Positions 13,463 to 14,022 of a stretch of 14,022 nucleotides of DNA are shown piece after piece. Made by a program: the position numbers and the translations under genes. Each line of letters opens with the position of its first letter. The stretch's first letter is position 1. Source of the stretch: Alistipes sp. (GTDB lineage: Bacteria; Bacteroidota; Bacteroidia; Bacteroidales; Rikenellaceae); the NCBI GenBank assembly GCA_017560305.1, contig JAFYOF010000163.1, positions 1 to 14,022 on the forward strand, in the 5' to 3' direction. Under the pieces are notes generated by a model, which was not told where the DNA came from, did not search any database, and saw only the letters and a list, made by a program, of their open reading frames with translations.

Positions 13463-13490
13463 TAATTATAACTACTAATTATAACTCCTT

Positions 13491-14022
13491 CTAACTCAAC
13501 ACAATATCATTCTCCTTAATCATCTTGCGCAGGTTGATGAGTGCGTAACGCATTCTGCCCAGCGCAGTGTTGATGCTCACGCCAGTTGAGTCGGCAATCT
13601 CCTGGAAGCTCAGGCCCGAGTAGTAACGCAACATCACCACCTCACGCTGCTCCTCTGGCAGGAAATCGACCATACGGCGCACATCTGCGGCAATCTGCTC
13701 CGCCACCATCTTATCCTCCACCGACTTCTCGGCAAAGCGCAGTGTGCCAAGCACATTGTAACCCGCCTCCGACTCATTCACGCTCTTTGAACTCTTCTGC
13801 GCACGGAAGTAATCCAACGCCTTGTTGTGAGCAATGCGCAGCACCCACGAGAGGAACTTTCCCGCCTCGGCGTAACGACCTTCGTCAATCACTCGCACCA
13901 CCTTGATGAGAGTCTCCTGAAGGATGTCATCAGCCACATCGCTGTCCTTGACCATCATACGGATGTAGTCGCGAACACGATTCGAATATCTGTCTAAAAG
14001 TTGTGATATAGCACCACGATCA
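13491..14022 (-). CDS. RNA polymerase sigma-70 family (ECF-like) factor, 5' end cut by window edge
   Basis: The frame stays open from the stop at 13491 through the right edge. Upstream of the internal methionine at 13958 it continues with DRGAISQLLDRYSNRVRDYIR, typical of the start of sigma region 2, so the true start lies outside the window. Region 2 continues with VADDILQETLIKVV (the DDxxQE block), FLSWVLRIAHNKALDYFR covers region 2.4, and region 4 is LPEEQREVVMLRYYSGLSFQEIADSTGVSINTALGRMRYAL, a helix-turn-helix for -35-type recognition. About 177 residues are visible of an expected 180-200. It redirects RNA polymerase to alternative promoters; no anti-sigma gene is visible downstream, where only repeats occur. 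The target regulon cannot be told from this window. The neighbouring GH76 gene has a housekeeping-like promoter, so it is not an obvious target. Confidence 0.9.
   Translation of the reverse strand, partial: DRGAISQLLDRYSNRVRDYIRMMVKDSDVADDILQETLIKVVRVIDEGRYAEAGKFLSWVLRIAHNKALDYFRAQKSSKSVNESEAGYNVLGTLRFAEKSVEDKMVAEQIAADVRRMVDFLPEEQREVVMLRYYSGLSFQEIADSTGVSINTALGRMRYALINLRKMIKENDIVLS

Noticed and set aside
13491..13958. Sigma factor starting at the methionine encoded at 13958
   Set aside because: The frame continues to the right edge with typical sigma region 2 sequence; this start would truncate the domain.

Overview
The window looks like a chromosomal segment of a Bacteroidales bacterium, probably gut-associated. 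The evidence is the proteins (MnmG, a type II branched-chain aminotransferase, MetG with a C-terminal tRNA-binding domain, a DUF4838 protein, a GH76 lipoprotein and an ECF-like sigma factor) and the promoters. Several promoters fit the Bacteroidetes primary-sigma form, -33 TTTG then about 20 nt then -7 TAnnTTTG, and Shine-Dalgarno sequences are not evident. I cannot assign genus or species from the sequence alone.

Layout from the left. mnmG (1-1890, +; only its first codons lie outside) ends at a strong terminator whose stem also resembles a ParB site. A repeat-rich gap follows, then three minus-strand genes: ilvE (2233-3252), metG (3648-5693) and a secreted DUF4838 protein (5882-7696). From 7697 to 9983 there is no credible protein gene. 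This 2.3 kb holds an AT-rich block with many DnaA-box-like 9-mers (7850-8365), dispersed repeats, and two near-identical minus-strand transcription units (cores 8699-8855 and 9253-9410). Each unit has its own promoter and U-tract terminator, and base changes between the copies preserve pairing in the minus-strand RNA. I read these as twin structured small RNA genes. To the right are a threonine aldolase family enzyme (9984-11003, -), a 46-codon acidic ORF with its own terminator (11370-11510, -), a GH76 endo-mannanase-like lipoprotein (11879-13093, -) and a sigma-70 family factor that runs off the right edge (13491-14022, -).

The gaps also carry a family of palindromic elements. Four copies (1997-2049, 9815-9860, 11655-11709, 13348-13394) share one architecture: a long outer stem, a one-sided G-rich bulge and an inner hairpin. 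Outer and inner stem sequences differ between copies but still pair. Three copies adjoin arrays of small hairpins repeated about every 55-62 bp.

The protein genes look like separate transcription units: tRNA modification, branched-chain amino acid metabolism, Met-tRNA charging, glycan breakdown, and Thr/Gly metabolism. No SusC/SusD pair, transposase, phage gene, tRNA, rRNA or CRISPR array was recognised. The most notable contents are the twin RNAs, the origin-like block beside them and the structured repeat family.
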